Positions 1 to 6,383 of a stretch of DNA of 14,222 bases are shown in pieces. How positions within the stretch are numbered: position 1 is the first letter of the stretch; each line of letters starts with the position of its first letter. The notes beneath the pieces were generated by a model. The model was not told the DNA's origin. It saw only the letters and a program-made list of their open reading frames with translations, and ran no database searches. This DNA comes from Gammaproteobacteria bacterium (GTDB lineage Bacteria > Pseudomonadota > Gammaproteobacteria > Chromatiales > Chromatiaceae), in the NCBI GenBank assembly GCA_029287695.1, contig JARFQQ010000131.1, positions 1-14,222 of the forward strand. Direction: 5' to 3'. Both the position numbers and the translations under genes were made by a program.

Positions 1-344
1 GGCCAGAGGTGCTCCGGTTCACGCGTGAGCCTGACCTTTGCCGGGAGTGTAAGGCCATCTTTCAACATCAGGCCCTGTCGAAGTTTTTCGAGTGCCTGCG
101 GGGCAGGGATGCCTTCAACCTGTACGAGATAGGTCTTCCACTTCTTGAATTTCGGGTGGCTCAGTCGATGCTGCAGCCTGCCATCGTCGGTCAACAGCAA
201 CAGCCCTTCACTGTCCCGGTCAAGGCGTCCTGCCGGGTAGACGCCCGGTATGTCGATATAGTCCGCCAGCCCGGGATGGCCGTTTCCCGGCGTGAACTGG
301 CTGAGTACACCCCAAGGCTTGTTAAAGAGGATCAGCTTGTGCAT
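1..344 (-). CDS. rluE: 23S rRNA pseudouridine synthase RluE (5' part; C-terminus beyond window)
   Basis: Converts a uridine of 23S rRNA (U2457 in E. coli) to pseudouridine. The visible 114 residues begin [17 protein letters not shown], typical of the RsuA/RluE group without an N-terminal S4 domain. They contain the catalytic signature [14 protein letters not shown] at residues 39-52, with Asp42 as the expected nucleophile. The conserved KKWKTYLV strand follows at about 67-74. The start is the ATG at 344; an in-frame stop lies four codons upstream and the ribosome binding site is weak (AGGG very close). The gene runs off the left edge, so about the last third is missing. It is divergent from icd, the same arrangement as in E. 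coli, which supports RluE over other RsuA-family enzymes. Confidence 0.88.
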   Translation of the reverse strand, partial: MHKLILFNKPWGVLSQFTPGNGHPGLADYIDIPGVYPAGRLDRDSEGLLLLTDDGRLQHRLSHPKFKKWKTYLVQVEGIPAPQALEKLRQGLMLKDGLTLPAKVRLTREPEHLW

Positions 345-351
345 TACCCTA

Positions 352-360
352 TGTTAGAAT
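352..360 (+). promoter_or_regulatory. Extended -10 promoter candidate for icd
   Basis: TGTTAGAAT reads as an extended -10 element: TGn followed by TAGAAT, 5 of 6 to TATAAT. It lies 8-16 bases outside the rluE start on the other strand and would start transcription near 367, giving icd a leader of about 36 nt. No good -35 box is seen at the usual distance, which is normal for extended -10 promoters. Confidence 0.45.
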
Positions 361-402
361 CTCGCCTGATTCTTTTATACAGCTTAGTGGAGGATGCAAT
401 CC

Positions 403-1659
403 ATGGCTTTCGACAAAATCGAAATTCCGGCGGAAGGCGAGAAGATCACCGTCAACAGCGACTTTTCGCTGAATGTCCCGGATAAGCCTGTCATTCCCTT
501 TATCGAGGGTGATGGTATCGGCGTTGATGTCTCGCCTGTCATGCAGAAGGTTGTGGATGCAGCCGTGGAGAAGGCCTATGGCGGTTCCCGCAAGATCGCC
601 TGGATGGAGGTCTATGCCGGGGAGAAATCCACCCGCGTCTACGGCAGCGATATCTGGTTGCCGGGGGAGACGCTCGAGGCGGTACGCGACTATGTCGTCT
701 CCATCAAGGGGCCGCTAACCACGCCTGTCGGGGGCGGAATTCGTTCCCTCAACGTGGCCTTGCGCCAGGAACTCGATCTCTATGTCTGCCTGCGCCCGAT
801 CCGCTACTTCGACGGAACCCCGAGTCCGCTCAGGGAGCCGGAGAAGACCGACATGGTCATCTTTCGCGAGAACTCCGAGGATATCTACGCGGGTGTCGAG
901 TGGGCGTCCGGTACGCCTGAAGCGAAGAAGATTATCGATTTCCTTATCAACGAGATGGGCGTCACCAAGATCCGTTTCCCCGAAACCTCCGGCATCGGTA
1001 TCAAGCCGGTATCCCGCGAAGGCACGGAGCGCCTGGTGCGCAAGGCACTCCAGTATGTCATTGATAATGACAGGAAGAGCCTGACCCTTGTGCACAAGGG
1101 AAATATCATGAAATTCACGGAGGGCGCCTTCAAGGACTGGGGCTATGAGCTTGCGAAGAGCGAGTTCGGTGCGACCGAGCTTGACGGCGGTCCCTGGTGT
1201 ACCCTGGTGAATCCGAAGAGCGGCAATACCATCACCATCAATGACGTCATTGCCGACAACTTTCTGCAGCAGATCATCCTGCGTCCCCAGGACTATGATG
1301 TCATCGCGACCATGAACCTCAATGGCGACTACATATCCGATGCGCTGGCTGCGCAGGTTGGTGGTATCGGCATCGCGCCCGGTGCAAACCTCTCCGATAC
1401 GGTCGCCATGTTCGAGGCTACCCACGGTACAGCGCCCAAGTACGCAGGTCTTGACAAGGTCAACCCGAGTTCAGTGATCCTCTCGGCCGAGATGATGCTG
1501 CGTCACTTGGGCTGGACAGAGGCGGCCGACCTCATCATCAGCGGGATTTCTGCGGCCATCTCCGCGAAAACGGTGACTTATGACCTGGCGCGCCTCATGG
1601 ACAATCCGACCGAACTCAGCTGCTCCGGTTTCGGCGAGGCCGTGATCTCCGGGATGTGA
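403..1659 (+). CDS. icd: NADP-dependent isocitrate dehydrogenase
   Basis: Oxidatively decarboxylates isocitrate to 2-oxoglutarate with NADP+ in the TCA cycle. It is cytoplasmic and normally a homodimer. The 418-residue product is close to E. coli Icd (416). Visible landmarks are FIEGDGIG (33-40), the substrate-binding and phosphorylation segment RSLNVALR (114-121) with Ser115 equivalent to E. coli Ser113, and RPIRYF (131-136). Near the C-terminus are HGTAPKYAG and YDLAR, whose Lys-Tyr and Tyr/Arg match the NADP-selecting residues, so this is the NADP and not the NAD type. I chose ATG 403 because GGAGG at 389-393 sits 9 nt upstream; the in-frame ATG at 394 directly abuts that Shine-Dalgarno and is unlikely. 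Retention of the serine would permit AceK control, but aceK is not in the window. A strong terminator follows. Confidence 0.97.
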   Translation: MAFDKIEIPAEGEKITVNSDFSLNVPDKPVIPFIEGDGIGVDVSPVMQKVVDAAVEKAYGGSRKIAWMEVYAGEKSTRVYGSDIWLPGETLEAVRDYVVSIKGPLTTPVGGGIRSLNVALRQELDLYVCLRPIRYFDGTPSPLREPEKTDMVIFRENSEDIYAGVEWASGTPEAKKIIDFLINEMGVTKIRFPETSGIGIKPVSREGTERLVRKALQYVIDNDRKSLTLVHKGNIMKFTEGAFKDWGYELAKSEFGATELDGGPWCTLVNPKSGNTITINDVIADNFLQQIILRPQDYDVIATMNLNGDYISDALAAQVGGIGIAPGANLSDTVAMFEATHGTAPKYAGLDKVNPSSVILSAEMMLRHLGWTEAADLIISGISAAISAKTVTYDLARLMDNPTELSCSGFGEAVISGM

Positions 1660-1688
1660 ACTGCCTGACTGAGGTGTGTCCGTAACGC

Positions 1689-1721
1689 CGGAAGCCCGCA
1701 TCAAGCGGGCTTCCGTTTTTT
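1689..1721 (+). terminator. Intrinsic terminator of icd
   Basis: A perfect 11-bp stem (CGGAAGCCCGC / GCGGGCTTCCG) with a 5-nt loop ATCAA is followed immediately by six T. It lies 30 nt after the icd stop. On the minus strand the same hairpin has no T run, so it should act only for icd and not for the convergent cspD. Confidence 0.95.
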
Positions 1722-1764
1722 CAGGTATTGTGTCTTGCCCCTTCAGGGCAGGACGTGCTGCAGC

Positions 1765-1974
1765 TCAGCTCATATCCGGCTGGATATTGGTCGCATGCAG
1801 CCCCTTGGGACCTTCCGAGATCTCGAAAGCGATTTTCTGACCTTCCTTCAGGGTCTTGAATCCATCCATCTGGATCGACGAAAAATGGATGAAGATATCC
1901 TCATCACCCTGGTCGGGTACTACGAAGCCGTACCCCTTGCGATTGTTGAACCACTTGACTGTGCCGGTAGGCAT
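1765..1974 (-). CDS. cspD: Cold-shock-domain protein, CspD type
   Basis: A 69-residue single cold-shock domain that binds single-stranded nucleic acid. RNP1 is KGYGFV (residues 13-18) and RNP2 is DIFIHF (27-32). The stretch IQMDGFKTLKEGQ and the later EGPKGLHA closely match CspD (IQMDGYRTLKAGQ, QGPKGNHA) and not CspA. Its position divergent to clpS is the CspD position in E. coli and Pseudomonas. In E. coli CspD is a stationary-phase inhibitor of DNA replication and is not cold induced. I chose ATG 1974, which has AGGAGG 7 nt upstream; a TTG two codons earlier is poorly spaced. No T-tailed hairpin was seen after the stop. The gene has a long 5' region with a strong predicted promoter far upstream (2297-2324). 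Confidence 0.93.
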   Translation of the reverse strand: MPTGTVKWFNNRKGYGFVVPDQGDEDIFIHFSSIQMDGFKTLKEGQKIAFEISEGPKGLHATNIQPDMS

Positions 1975-2116
1975 TTTCAATCCTCCTGTTGCCGCATTAA
2001 AGATGAATCCGCTTTTTATTGGTTGTTGCGGATCGGGTGCCCCGGTTATTCTTTTTGATGGAAGCCCTCACTTCGTTGCCGGCTTTTTGTCCGGGCCTCA
2101 AGCTTGTGACAGGTTT

Positions 2117-2130
2117 TTTCGCTGGCGAAA
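2117..2130. repeat. 14-bp palindrome in the cspD leader
   Basis: TTTCGC TG GCGAAA reads as two perfect 6-bp arms around TG. In DNA it could be a small operator. In the predicted cspD leader RNA it would fold into a short stem with a CCAG tetraloop, followed by an A run and not a U run, so it is not a terminator. Confidence 0.35.
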
Positions 2131-2296
2131 TATTTCTGGCAGAGGCTGTAGCAAGGTATTGACCAGCGGGTCCGGAGGCTGTGTCGGGCGGGCCTCGCCA
2201 TGACGGCAGGGCCTTTTTTGGCTGGAGACTTGCGTGTCGCAAAGCTCAGGCTACACCGAATCCAGGACCTCGCCGTGAGGTTTCCCATGTCGTTGA

Positions 2297-2324
2297 ATTA
2301 TAATACCTCATGAATCCAGGTCAA
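2297..2324 (-). promoter_or_regulatory. Strong sigma70-type promoter reading toward cspD
   Basis: On the minus strand TTGACC (2324-2319, 5 of 6 to consensus) and a perfect TATAAT (2302-2297) are separated by 16 nt. Transcription would start near 2290, about 316 nt ahead of the cspD start. A TATAAT on the opposite strand (2299-2304) is part of the same ATTATAAT palindrome but has only a poor -35. Confidence 0.6.
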
Positions 2325-2395
2325 ACAGCAGCAGCTGTTCATGGTCTGAAGGTTTAGCTGTTTTCGAACATGAGAATCCCACCACCGGGATACGT

Positions 2396-2423
2396 TTGAA
2401 CTGGCGACGCGTGCCAGTAGAAT
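2396..2423 (+). promoter_or_regulatory. Sigma70-type promoter for clpS-clpA
   Basis: TTGAAC (2396-2401) and TAGAAT (2418-2423, 5 of 6) are separated by 16 nt. The expected start near 2430 gives clpS a leader of about 75 nt. A second candidate just downstream, TTGAAA (2445-2450) with TATTTA at 2468-2473, has a weaker -10. Confidence 0.5.
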
Positions 2424-2503
2424 GGCAGACATACGCCGGTGTGCTTGAAATCATGCTCAAAGCGCACTATTTATTCATTCAACCCGGAGTATCAGTAGAC
2501 GGT

Positions 2504-2818
2504 ATGTCTTCGCAGGACCATTCGGACCAGGACCTCGCCACGCTGGAGGCGAAGCCAAAGATTAAAAAACCGCCGTTGTACAAGGTCATCCTGCTGAATG
2601 ATGACTTTACACCGATGGATTTTGTCGTGGACGTGCTGCAGCGCTTCTTTCGCATGGACCAGGAGAAAGCGACCCAGATCATGCTGCATGTCCACACCCG
2701 CGGAAAAGGCGTCTGCGGTGTCTTTACCAGGGATGTTGCTGAAACCAAGGTTCAGCAGGTCAACTCCTACTCAAGGGAGCATCAGCACCCGCTGCTATGC
2801 GCCCTCGAAGAGGCTTAA
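2504..2818 (+). CDS. clpS: ATP-dependent Clp protease adaptor ClpS
   Basis: Binds proteins with N-terminal Leu, Phe, Trp or Tyr (N-end rule) and hands them to ClpA-ClpP. The 104 residues match the family length (106 in E. coli). After a flexible acidic N-terminal arm come [20 protein letters not shown] (26-45) and the block [19 protein letters not shown] (62-80). Asn32, Asp33, Asp34, Met38 and His64 correspond to the N-degron pocket residues of E. coli ClpS, so binding should be intact. ATG 2504 gives the family length. Its Shine-Dalgarno is poor: the nearest GGAG is 14 nt away. An upstream in-frame ATG at 2453 would add an unlikely 17 residues. clpA follows after 67 nt and probably shares the transcript. 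Confidence 0.95.
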   Translation: MSSQDHSDQDLATLEAKPKIKKPPLYKVILLNDDFTPMDFVVDVLQRFFRMDQEKATQIMLHVHTRGKGVCGVFTRDVAETKVQQVNSYSREHQHPLLCALEEA

Positions 2819-2885
2819 TCACTCAAACACCAACCGGACAGAGCGGACGAGATAGCCGCAGCTGGTGGGAGAACGGGAACCCGGT

Positions 2886-5141
2886 ATGTTGAACGCAGAA
2901 CTCGAGCTGACACTGAATCAGGCCTTTAACAGGGCAAACGAGGAGCGTCATGAATTCATGACGGTGGAACACCTGCTGTTTGCCCTGACGGAAAATCCGT
3001 CGGCTGCAGAGGTACTGCTCTCCTGTGGTGCGCAGCTGGATGAGCTGCGCAAGCAGATTGCAGCATTTCTCGAGGAAACCACGCCACTGATTCCTACCGA
3101 CGAGGAGCGCGATCCTCAGCCTACGCTCGGCTTCCAGCGCGTTCTGCAGCGTGCCGTCTACAGTGTCCAGTCTTCCGGCAAGCGTGAGGTCTCCGGTATC
3201 AACGTGCTGGTTGCCCTCTTTGGTGAGCAGGAGTCTCATGCTGTCTATCTGCTTGGCCTGCAGGATGTGACCCGGCTTGATGTGGTCAATTACATCTCGC
3301 ATGGTATTTCGAAGATTCTCGATGACGAGAGCGACGATGCTGATCCCCTCCTGCTCGAGGAGAAGGAGGAAGAGGGTGGCAGGAAAAAGTCTGCGCTCGA
3401 ACAGTTTTCCGTCAACCTCAACGAGGAAGCTGCGCAGGGGCGCATCGATCCGCTCATCGGGCGGGATCTCGAGGTTGAGCGCTCCATCCAGATCCTCTGC
3501 CGCAGGCGCAAGAACAACCCGCTGCTTGTCGGCGAGGCCGGGGTCGGAAAAACAGCCATTGCCGAGGGCATGGCCAAGAAGATTGTCGAGGGTGATGTAC
3601 CCGAGGTGCTGGCCGATGCGCTGATCTATGCACTCGACCTCGGTGCGCTTGTTGCCGGCACCAAGTACCGTGGCGATTTCGAGCAACGTCTCAAGTCCGT
3701 GCTCTCCGAACTCAAGCAGCAGCAGAACGTCATTCTCTTCATCGACGAAATCCATACGATTATCGGCGCCGGCTCGGCCTCGGGGGGCACCATGGACGCC
3801 TCGAACCTCCTCAAGCCGGCGCTCGCCTCGGGACAGCTGCGCTGTATCGGTTCGACAACCTACACCGAGTTTCGCAACATTTTTGAAAAGGACAGTGCGC
3901 TGGCAAGGCGCTTTCAGAAAATCGACATCAACGAGCCGTCGGTGGAGGAGACGATCGACATTCTCAAGGGGCTCAAAAGCCGCTTCGAGGAACATCACGA
4001 GGTCGAGTACAGCCAGGATGCCCTGCGGGCAGCGGCCGAGCTTGCGGAAAAGTACATCAACGAGCGGCATCTGCCCGACAAGGCCATCGATGTTATCGAT
4101 GAAGCCGGCGCGAGCACGCGTCTCCTTACCGAGGATCAACGCCCCGAGATCATCGGAGTCGAGCATATCGAAAACATTGTCGCGAAAATCGCGCGTATTC
4201 CTCCCCGCAAGGTTTCCGAGTCCGATACAGACGCCCTGCGTCATCTCAAGCGTGACCTGCAGGCGGTGATCTATGGACAGGATCCGGCGATCGAGACCCT
4301 CACCAACGCCATCGTCATGAATCGATCCGGCCTGGGCACAGAGGATCGGCCGATCGGTTCTTTCCTGTTCACCGGGCCGACCGGCGTGGGCAAGACTGAG
4401 GTGACTCGCCAGCTTGCGCGTATCATGGGAATGGAGATGGTGCGCTTCGACATGTCCGAGTACATGGAGCGACACACCGTCTCGCGCCTCATCGGTGCGC
4501 CGCCGGGCTATGTCGGCTTTGACCAGGGTGGCCTGCTCACCGAGGCGATCAACAAGACGCCCCATTGTGTCCTGCTTCTCGATGAGATCGAGAAGGCGCA
4601 CCCGGATGTTTTCAACCTGCTGCTGCAGGTCATGGATCATGGCACCCTGACAGACAATAACGGCCGCAAGGCGGATTTTCGCAACGTTGTGCTTGTCATG
4701 ACGTCCAATGCCGGCGCCCAGGAGATGAGCCGTTCATCGATCGGCTTCACGACCCAGGATCACTCCAGCGACGGCATGGAGGCGCTGAAGAAGTATTTCA
4801 CGCCCGAGTTCCGTAACCGGCTCGACGCGATCGTGCAATTCGCACCGCTCGGCGAGGCGTCGATCAGTAAAGTTGTGGACAAGTTTCTTTTCGAACTCGA
4901 GCAGCAGCTCGCCGACAAGAACGTCTCACTGACTGTCGAACAGGAGGTGCGCGAGTGGTTCGCCAGAGAAGGCTATGATCCGAAAATGGGCGCGCGCCCG
5001 ATGGCGCGCCTGATCCAGGACGAGATCAAACGGCCACTCTCGGAAGAGGTGCTGTTTGGAAAACTGGCGAATGGAGGCAGTGTAAAGATCAGCCGTCCCG
5101 CAGACGAGCTGGAATTCGAGATCAGCGCGCGCGATACGTGA
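2886..5141 (+). CDS. clpA: ATP-dependent Clp protease ATP-binding subunit ClpA
   Basis: AAA+ unfoldase that forms a hexamer on ClpP and threads substrates into it. The 751 residues show the Clp N-domain (about 1-145, including [10 protein letters not shown]) and an acidic, charged linker (about 145-168). The D1 ATPase has Walker [10 protein letters not shown] (216-224) and Walker B ILFIDE (283-288). The D2 ATPase has Walker [10 protein letters not shown] (497-505) and Walker B VLLLDE (562-567). The pore loop GYVGFD is at 541-546 and an IGF loop at 619-621 docks on ClpP, so it should be a true ClpP partner, unlike ClpB. I chose ATG 2886 because MLNAELEL aligns with the E. coli start and GGGA lies 8 nt upstream; GTG 2865 is in frame but would add seven residues. 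The last 20 nt overlap infA tail-to-tail. Confidence 0.97.
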   Translation: MLNAELELTLNQAFNRANEERHEFMTVEHLLFALTENPSAAEVLLSCGAQLDELRKQIAAFLEETTPLIPTDEERDPQPTLGFQRVLQRAVYSVQSSGKREVSGINVLVALFGEQESHAVYLLGLQDVTRLDVVNYISHGISKILDDESDDADPLLLEEKEEEGGRKKSALEQFSVNLNEEAAQGRIDPLIGRDLEVERSIQILCRRRKNNPLLVGEAGVGKTAIAEGMAKKIVEGDVPEVLADALIYALDLGALVAGTKYRGDFEQRLKSVLSELKQQQNVILFIDEIHTIIGAGSASGGTMDASNLLKPALASGQLRCIGSTTYTEFRNIFEKDSALARRFQKIDINEPSVEETIDILKGLKSRFEEHHEVEYSQDALRAAAELAEKYINERHLPDKAIDVIDEAGASTRLLTEDQRPEIIGVEHIENIVAKIARIPPRKVSESDTDALRHLKRDLQAVIYGQDPAIETLTNAIVMNRSGLGTEDRPIGSFLFTGPTGVGKTEVTRQLARIMGMEMVRFDMSEYMERHTVSRLIGAPPGYVGFDQGGLLTEAINKTPHCVLLLDEIEKAHPDVFNLLLQVMDHGTLTDNNGRKADFRNVVLVMTSNAGAQEMSRSSIGFTTQDHSSDGMEALKKYFTPEFRNRLDAIVQFAPLGEASISKVVDKFLFELEQQLADKNVSLTVEQEVREWFAREGYDPKMGARPMARLIQDEIKRPLSEEVLFGKLANGGSVKISRPADELEFEISARDT

Positions 5142-5340
5142 TACGGCCCTTCGTCAGGTCGTATGGGGTCAGCTCGACCGTGACCTTGTCGCCGGTCAGG
5201 ATGCGAATGTAGTTCTTGCGCATCTTTCCGGAGATATGCGCCGTGACGACGTGGCCATTCTCCAGCTCGACGCGGAAAGTGGTGTTCGGCAGGGTGTCGA
5301 TGACTGTCCCTTCCATCTCGATGAAGTCTTCTTTCGCCAT
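5122..5340 (-). CDS. infA: Translation initiation factor IF-1
   Basis: A 72-residue S1/OB-fold protein that occupies the ribosomal A site during initiation. The length and sequence are those of the bacterial family: [13 protein letters not shown] at the start, [12 protein letters not shown] (19-30), [14 protein letters not shown] (35-48) and [10 protein letters not shown] near the end. The linkage to clpA is conserved in E. coli and Pseudomonas. Here the two genes are convergent and share 20 nt, so the final IF-1 codons are antisense to the ClpA C-terminus. The Shine-Dalgarno is weak (AGAG about 14 nt away). An excellent extended -10 lies at 5376-5384. No terminator can be seen after it, because the transcript runs antisense into clpA. 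Confidence 0.97.
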   Translation of the reverse strand: MAKEDFIEMEGTVIDTLPNTTFRVELENGHVVTAHISGKMRKNYIRILTGDKVTVELTPYDLTKGRITYRAR

Positions 5341-5375
5341 GCGATATACAGGTCTCTATGAATCAACAGGCGCGG

Positions 5376-5384
5376 ATTATAGCA
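5376..5384 (-). promoter_or_regulatory. Extended -10 promoter of infA
   Basis: On the minus strand TGCTATAAT is a perfect extended -10 (TGn plus consensus TATAAT). A start near 5369 gives infA a leader of about 29 nt. The -35 area (CTTATC, around 5399-5404) is poor, as expected for this class. The element sits 8-16 nt upstream of the msrB start codon on the other strand. Confidence 0.65.
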
Positions 5385-5392
5385 CACGGGTT

Positions 5393-5797
5393 ATGAACGA
5401 TAAGATCAGAAAAAGCGATGAAGAGTGGCGCAGCGAACTCAGTAACGAGCAGTTCCATGTCTGTCGCCGCAAGGGGACAGAGCGTGCCTTCACCGGCAAG
5501 TACTACGAAACCAAAACAGGCGGCACCTACCGTTGTGTCTGCTGTGGAGAACCTCTCTTTCGATCGGATCACAAGTACGACTCCGGCAGCGGCTGGCCGA
5601 GCTTCTACCAGGCCCTGAACGAGAGTGCCGTCGAGGCCGAGGAGGATAACAGTCATGGCATGATCCGCACGGAGGTGCATTGCCGCAAGTGCGGCTCGCA
5701 CCTTGGCCATCTCTTCCCGGATGGCCCGCAGCCGACGGGGATGCGTTACTGCATCAATTCAGTTTCTCTGGATCTCGAGCCGGACGCGGATCAGTAG
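5393..5797 (+). CDS. msrB: Peptide-methionine (R)-S-oxide reductase MsrB
   Basis: Reduces the R-sulfoxide of oxidised methionine in proteins, using thioredoxin. The 134 residues (137 in E. coli) show the zinc pairs Cys48/Cys51 and Cys97/Cys100, the GWPSF motif (67-71), [10 protein letters not shown] (103-112) and the catalytic cysteine in RYCINS (Cys120). The usual resolving cysteine (SGCGWPSF in E. coli) is Ser66 here. Cys24 in [10 protein letters not shown] may serve instead; E. coli has Thr there. There is no signal peptide, so it is cytoplasmic. ATG 5393 gives the expected length but has only a weak CGGG just upstream. It is divergent from infA with a 52-nt gap, and its 3' end overlaps the next, convergent gene by 44 nt. 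Confidence 0.95.
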   Translation: MNDKIRKSDEEWRSELSNEQFHVCRRKGTERAFTGKYYETKTGGTYRCVCCGEPLFRSDHKYDSGSGWPSFYQALNESAVEAEEDNSHGMIRTEVHCRKCGSHLGHLFPDGPQPTGMRYCINSVSLDLEPDADQ

Positions 5798-6191
5798 CGG
5801 CTGAGTAGGGGTCGTACTGGTTGTCGATCATCAGGGCGATCTGCTCGAGACCCCGGTAGCCGTTTTCCAGGATGATGTCGAGTGAGGATTTGCCGCCGAG
5901 GAGGGGCTGTCCGACGGTTACCCAGATGCGCGCTGATTCCAGGCTGTAGGGATAGAGCTTCTGGGTTGCATCGTCGATATGCAGTATTTTTTTCGCAAGG
6001 TGATAGACGGACGAATCCTTGCTGAAGGCTGTACCCATCCTGTACCTGTTGTACTCCCGCGGTTTCAGATTGTCTCCAAGTCCCAGCAGCACCGGCTGCT
6101 GTTCGCAGGGAACCTTCCAGTGATCGAGCACCTGGATTGCTTCTCTCAACAGGGAGGTGAGTTCTCTGGTGCTTTCCTGGTTTGATGTCAT
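5754..6191 (-). CDS. Orphan DUF2384 (Xre/MbcA/ParS toxin-binding) antitoxin-like protein
   Basis: 145 residues. The C-terminal half resembles the DUF2384 toxin-binding domain: a hydrophobic helix ([12 protein letters not shown], 61-72), a Trp at 90, and then [20 protein letters not shown] (96-115), which matches the family pattern P-x-L-x-G-x-S-x-L-D. The N-terminal part (about 8-40, [17 protein letters not shown] then PVLLGL) resembles the helical Xre-like DNA-binding region of such antitoxins. In typical systems this protein neutralises and represses a neighbouring RES-domain or similar toxin. Here the neighbours are msrB and bioA, so no partner is present. The ATG at 6191 has no clear Shine-Dalgarno. 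The tail after residue 124 is polar and antisense to msrB. An AT-rich inverted repeat lies just upstream. The family call is from pattern recognition and the function is unproven. Confidence 0.75.
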   Translation of the reverse strand: MTSNQESTRELTSLLREAIQVLDHWKVPCEQQPVLLGLGDNLKPREYNRYRMGTAFSKDSSVYHLAKKILHIDDATQKLYPYSLESARIWVTVGQPLLGGKSSLDIILENGYRGLEQIALMIDNQYDPYSAATDPRPARDPEKLN

Positions 6192-6214
6192 CGTGGTTGC
6201 CGGGGTCAGGGTTT

Positions 6215-6238
6215 ATAAGTTACTAATAATATACTTAT
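6215..6238. repeat. AT-rich inverted repeat upstream of the DUF2384 gene
   Basis: ATAAGT (6215-6220) and ACTTAT (6233-6238) form an inverted repeat with a 12-nt spacer rich in A and T. It lies 24 nt before the DUF2384 start in otherwise GC-rich sequence. It could be the promoter and operator of that gene, as antitoxins of this family often bind inverted repeats at their own promoters. A binding function is inference. Confidence 0.4.
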
Positions 6239-6377
6239 TTCTTTCCCCGGCGCAATTCGCTCCTTCTCCGACCTGTTCATTAAATACCTGGCAGGGAGGG
6301 CGGTCCTGAAGCGGTGCAATCCGGCTTCCTCCGTGGGGCGGACGCCGGGGCATTGGCCGCTATTCGAAAGGCGGGGA

Positions 6378-6383
6378 TATAAT
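6378..6383 (+). promoter_or_regulatory. Consensus TATAAT at the bioA start
   Basis: A perfect TATAAT overlaps the first candidate bioA start (ATG 6382). The nearest -35-like hexamer, TTGGCC at about 6353-6358, is 19 nt upstream, which is long. If this is the -10, transcription starts near 6390 and translation must begin at ATG 6412. If ATG 6382 is used, the match is coincidental. Confidence 0.35.

Larger units (their letters stand above)
1975..2503. other. 529-bp divergent intergenic region between cspD and clpS
   Basis: I see no convincing gene here. Short frames on both strands (minus 1997-2242 and 2046-2288, plus 1856-2203) lack ribosome binding sites and recognisable protein character. 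The region holds a near-consensus minus-strand promoter at 2297-2324, a plus-strand promoter at 2396-2423 and a CTTGAAA box at 2444-2450. It also has a 14-bp palindrome at 2117-2130 and five short T tracts on the plus strand (about 2013-2017, 2052-2056, 2083-2087, 2114-2119 and 2214-2219). These are A tracts in the predicted cspD leader RNA. Confidence 0.6.

Noticed and set aside
715..1425. 236-codon minus-strand frame opposite icd
   Set aside because: It is an antisense shadow of icd with no start signal or family resemblance.
1735..1764. Terminator for cspD
   Set aside because: A small TGCCC/GGGCA hairpin exists after the stop on the minus strand, but no T run follows and the stem is only 5 bp.
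1997..2288. Two overlapping 80-81 codon minus-strand frames in the cspD leader
   Set aside because: There is no Shine-Dalgarno, the composition is Lys/Arg/Ser-rich and random-looking, and there is no family resemblance. The one beginning at 2288 would be almost leaderless from the predicted promoter, so a leader peptide cannot be fully excluded.
2823..4640. 605-codon open frame on the minus strand, antisense to clpA
   Set aside because: It lies opposite clear clpA coding sequence with every motif intact. Long antisense frames are expected from the codon bias of GC-rich genes, and the product shows no recognisable domain or ribosome binding site.
5142..5340. tRNA gene between clpA and infA, as in E. 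coli (serW)
   Set aside because: The two genes overlap here, leaving no space.
6210..6218. Possible BirA operator half-site upstream of bioA
   Set aside because: GGTTTATAA is 8 of 9 to the GGTTTACAA half-site, but no matching TTGTAAACC arm lies 14-16 nt away. The site is also about 170 nt from bioA.
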